Shown here: positions 63,707 to 64,000 of the stretch, piece after piece
How the letters are laid out: each line of letters opens with the position of its first letter
Position numbering within the stretch: position 1 is the first letter of the stretch
Origin: Motacilla alba alba
Taxonomy: Eukaryota; Chordata; Aves; Passeriformes; Motacillidae
DNA length: 64,000 nucleotides
NCBI RefSeq assembly: GCF_015832195.1
Contig: NC_052046.1
Location: 34,996,911 to 35,060,910 of the forward strand
Reading direction: 5' to 3'
Notes under the pieces: generated by a model
What the model saw: the letters and a program-made list of their open reading frames with translations, nothing else
What the model was told of the DNA's origin: nothing
The model's database searches: none
Position numbers and translations under genes: made by a program

Positions 63707-64000
63707 TAATTAATGCTATGAAAGTTGGTTTGTTTCTGTTTAGCGAGTCATTAGAAGAATGCCATGTGCAGCATAAAAACATGTCTTTCCAGGGTTTTGG
63801 TCAGAAGACCCACAGAAATCCAAGGGCTTATTGATGACCTCCCAACAGCAGCTTATTGATGACCTCCCCATTAAATTTCGCAATGGCGGCAAACCCAGCA
63901 CCTTTCCCACAAGGGGTCCCTGCAGCTGACATGGAGTGTGTACATTCAGCTGCCACTAGAGGAGATGAGGGATGAGGGGACAGCTCCAAAGTGAGGAGAA
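63707..64000. other. Window edge: 25-bp period duplication and GC-richer end
   Basis: gcttattgatgacctccc occurs at 63826-63843 and again at 63851-63868. Then cgcaatggcggc (YY1-like, 63879-63890) opens a 30-codon plus-strand frame from an ATG in good context, ending in TGA before the window edge. It could be part of an unrecognised LTR or an exon. The window ends too soon to decide. Confidence 0.4.

Noticed and set aside
1..64000. tRNA, rRNA, CRISPR or prokaryotic operon
   Set aside because: No cloverleaf, spaced-repeat array or dense coding was seen; composition and repeats are avian nuclear.

Overview
The window looks like nuclear DNA from a bird, most likely a passerine. The evidence is a CR1 LINE with the typical repeated-octamer 3' end, two further CR1 3' fragments, and nine solo LTRs of avian ERVK-, ERVL- and ERV1-like types, set in AT-rich, mostly single-copy sequence. 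Nothing looks bacterial, organellar or plasmid-like. I found no complete protein-coding gene, tRNA, rRNA or CRISPR array. The longest open frames are short and not convincing as genes.

Layout. 1-1365 is single copy. 1366-6085 is one degraded, 5'-truncated CR1 retrotransposon on the minus strand, split by three later LTR insertions (1447-1850, 2276-2693, 4011-4507). Its ORF1 esterase domain, ORF2 endonuclease and ORF2 reverse transcriptase can still be read as broken frames. 6086-13424 is single copy, with a possible small exon at 10574-10648 and two striking palindromes. 13425-16210 is the only gene-like regulatory block. It has an A/C-rich tract, a CpG-rich segment with a CTCF-like motif, a good splice donor at 14161/14162, an exon-like segment at 15569-15660, and a second CpG-rich segment with a reverse-oriented CTCF-like motif. 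This suggests a promoter with alternative first exons, or a short noncoding or micropeptide transcript running rightwards.

16211-64000 is mostly AT-rich single-copy sequence, as expected of a large intron or gene desert. It is punctuated by LTRs at 23521-23958, 27313-27750, 29633-30199, 40536-40914, 49821-50149, 51390-51865 and 54445-55549, CR1 pieces at 46484-46642 and 59237-59742, and a heptamer microsatellite at 63633-63706.

Most of what can be read here is retroelement history plus one candidate promoter region. Element assignments rest on recognising family sequence by eye. Exon and motif calls are inferences that need transcript or alignment data.
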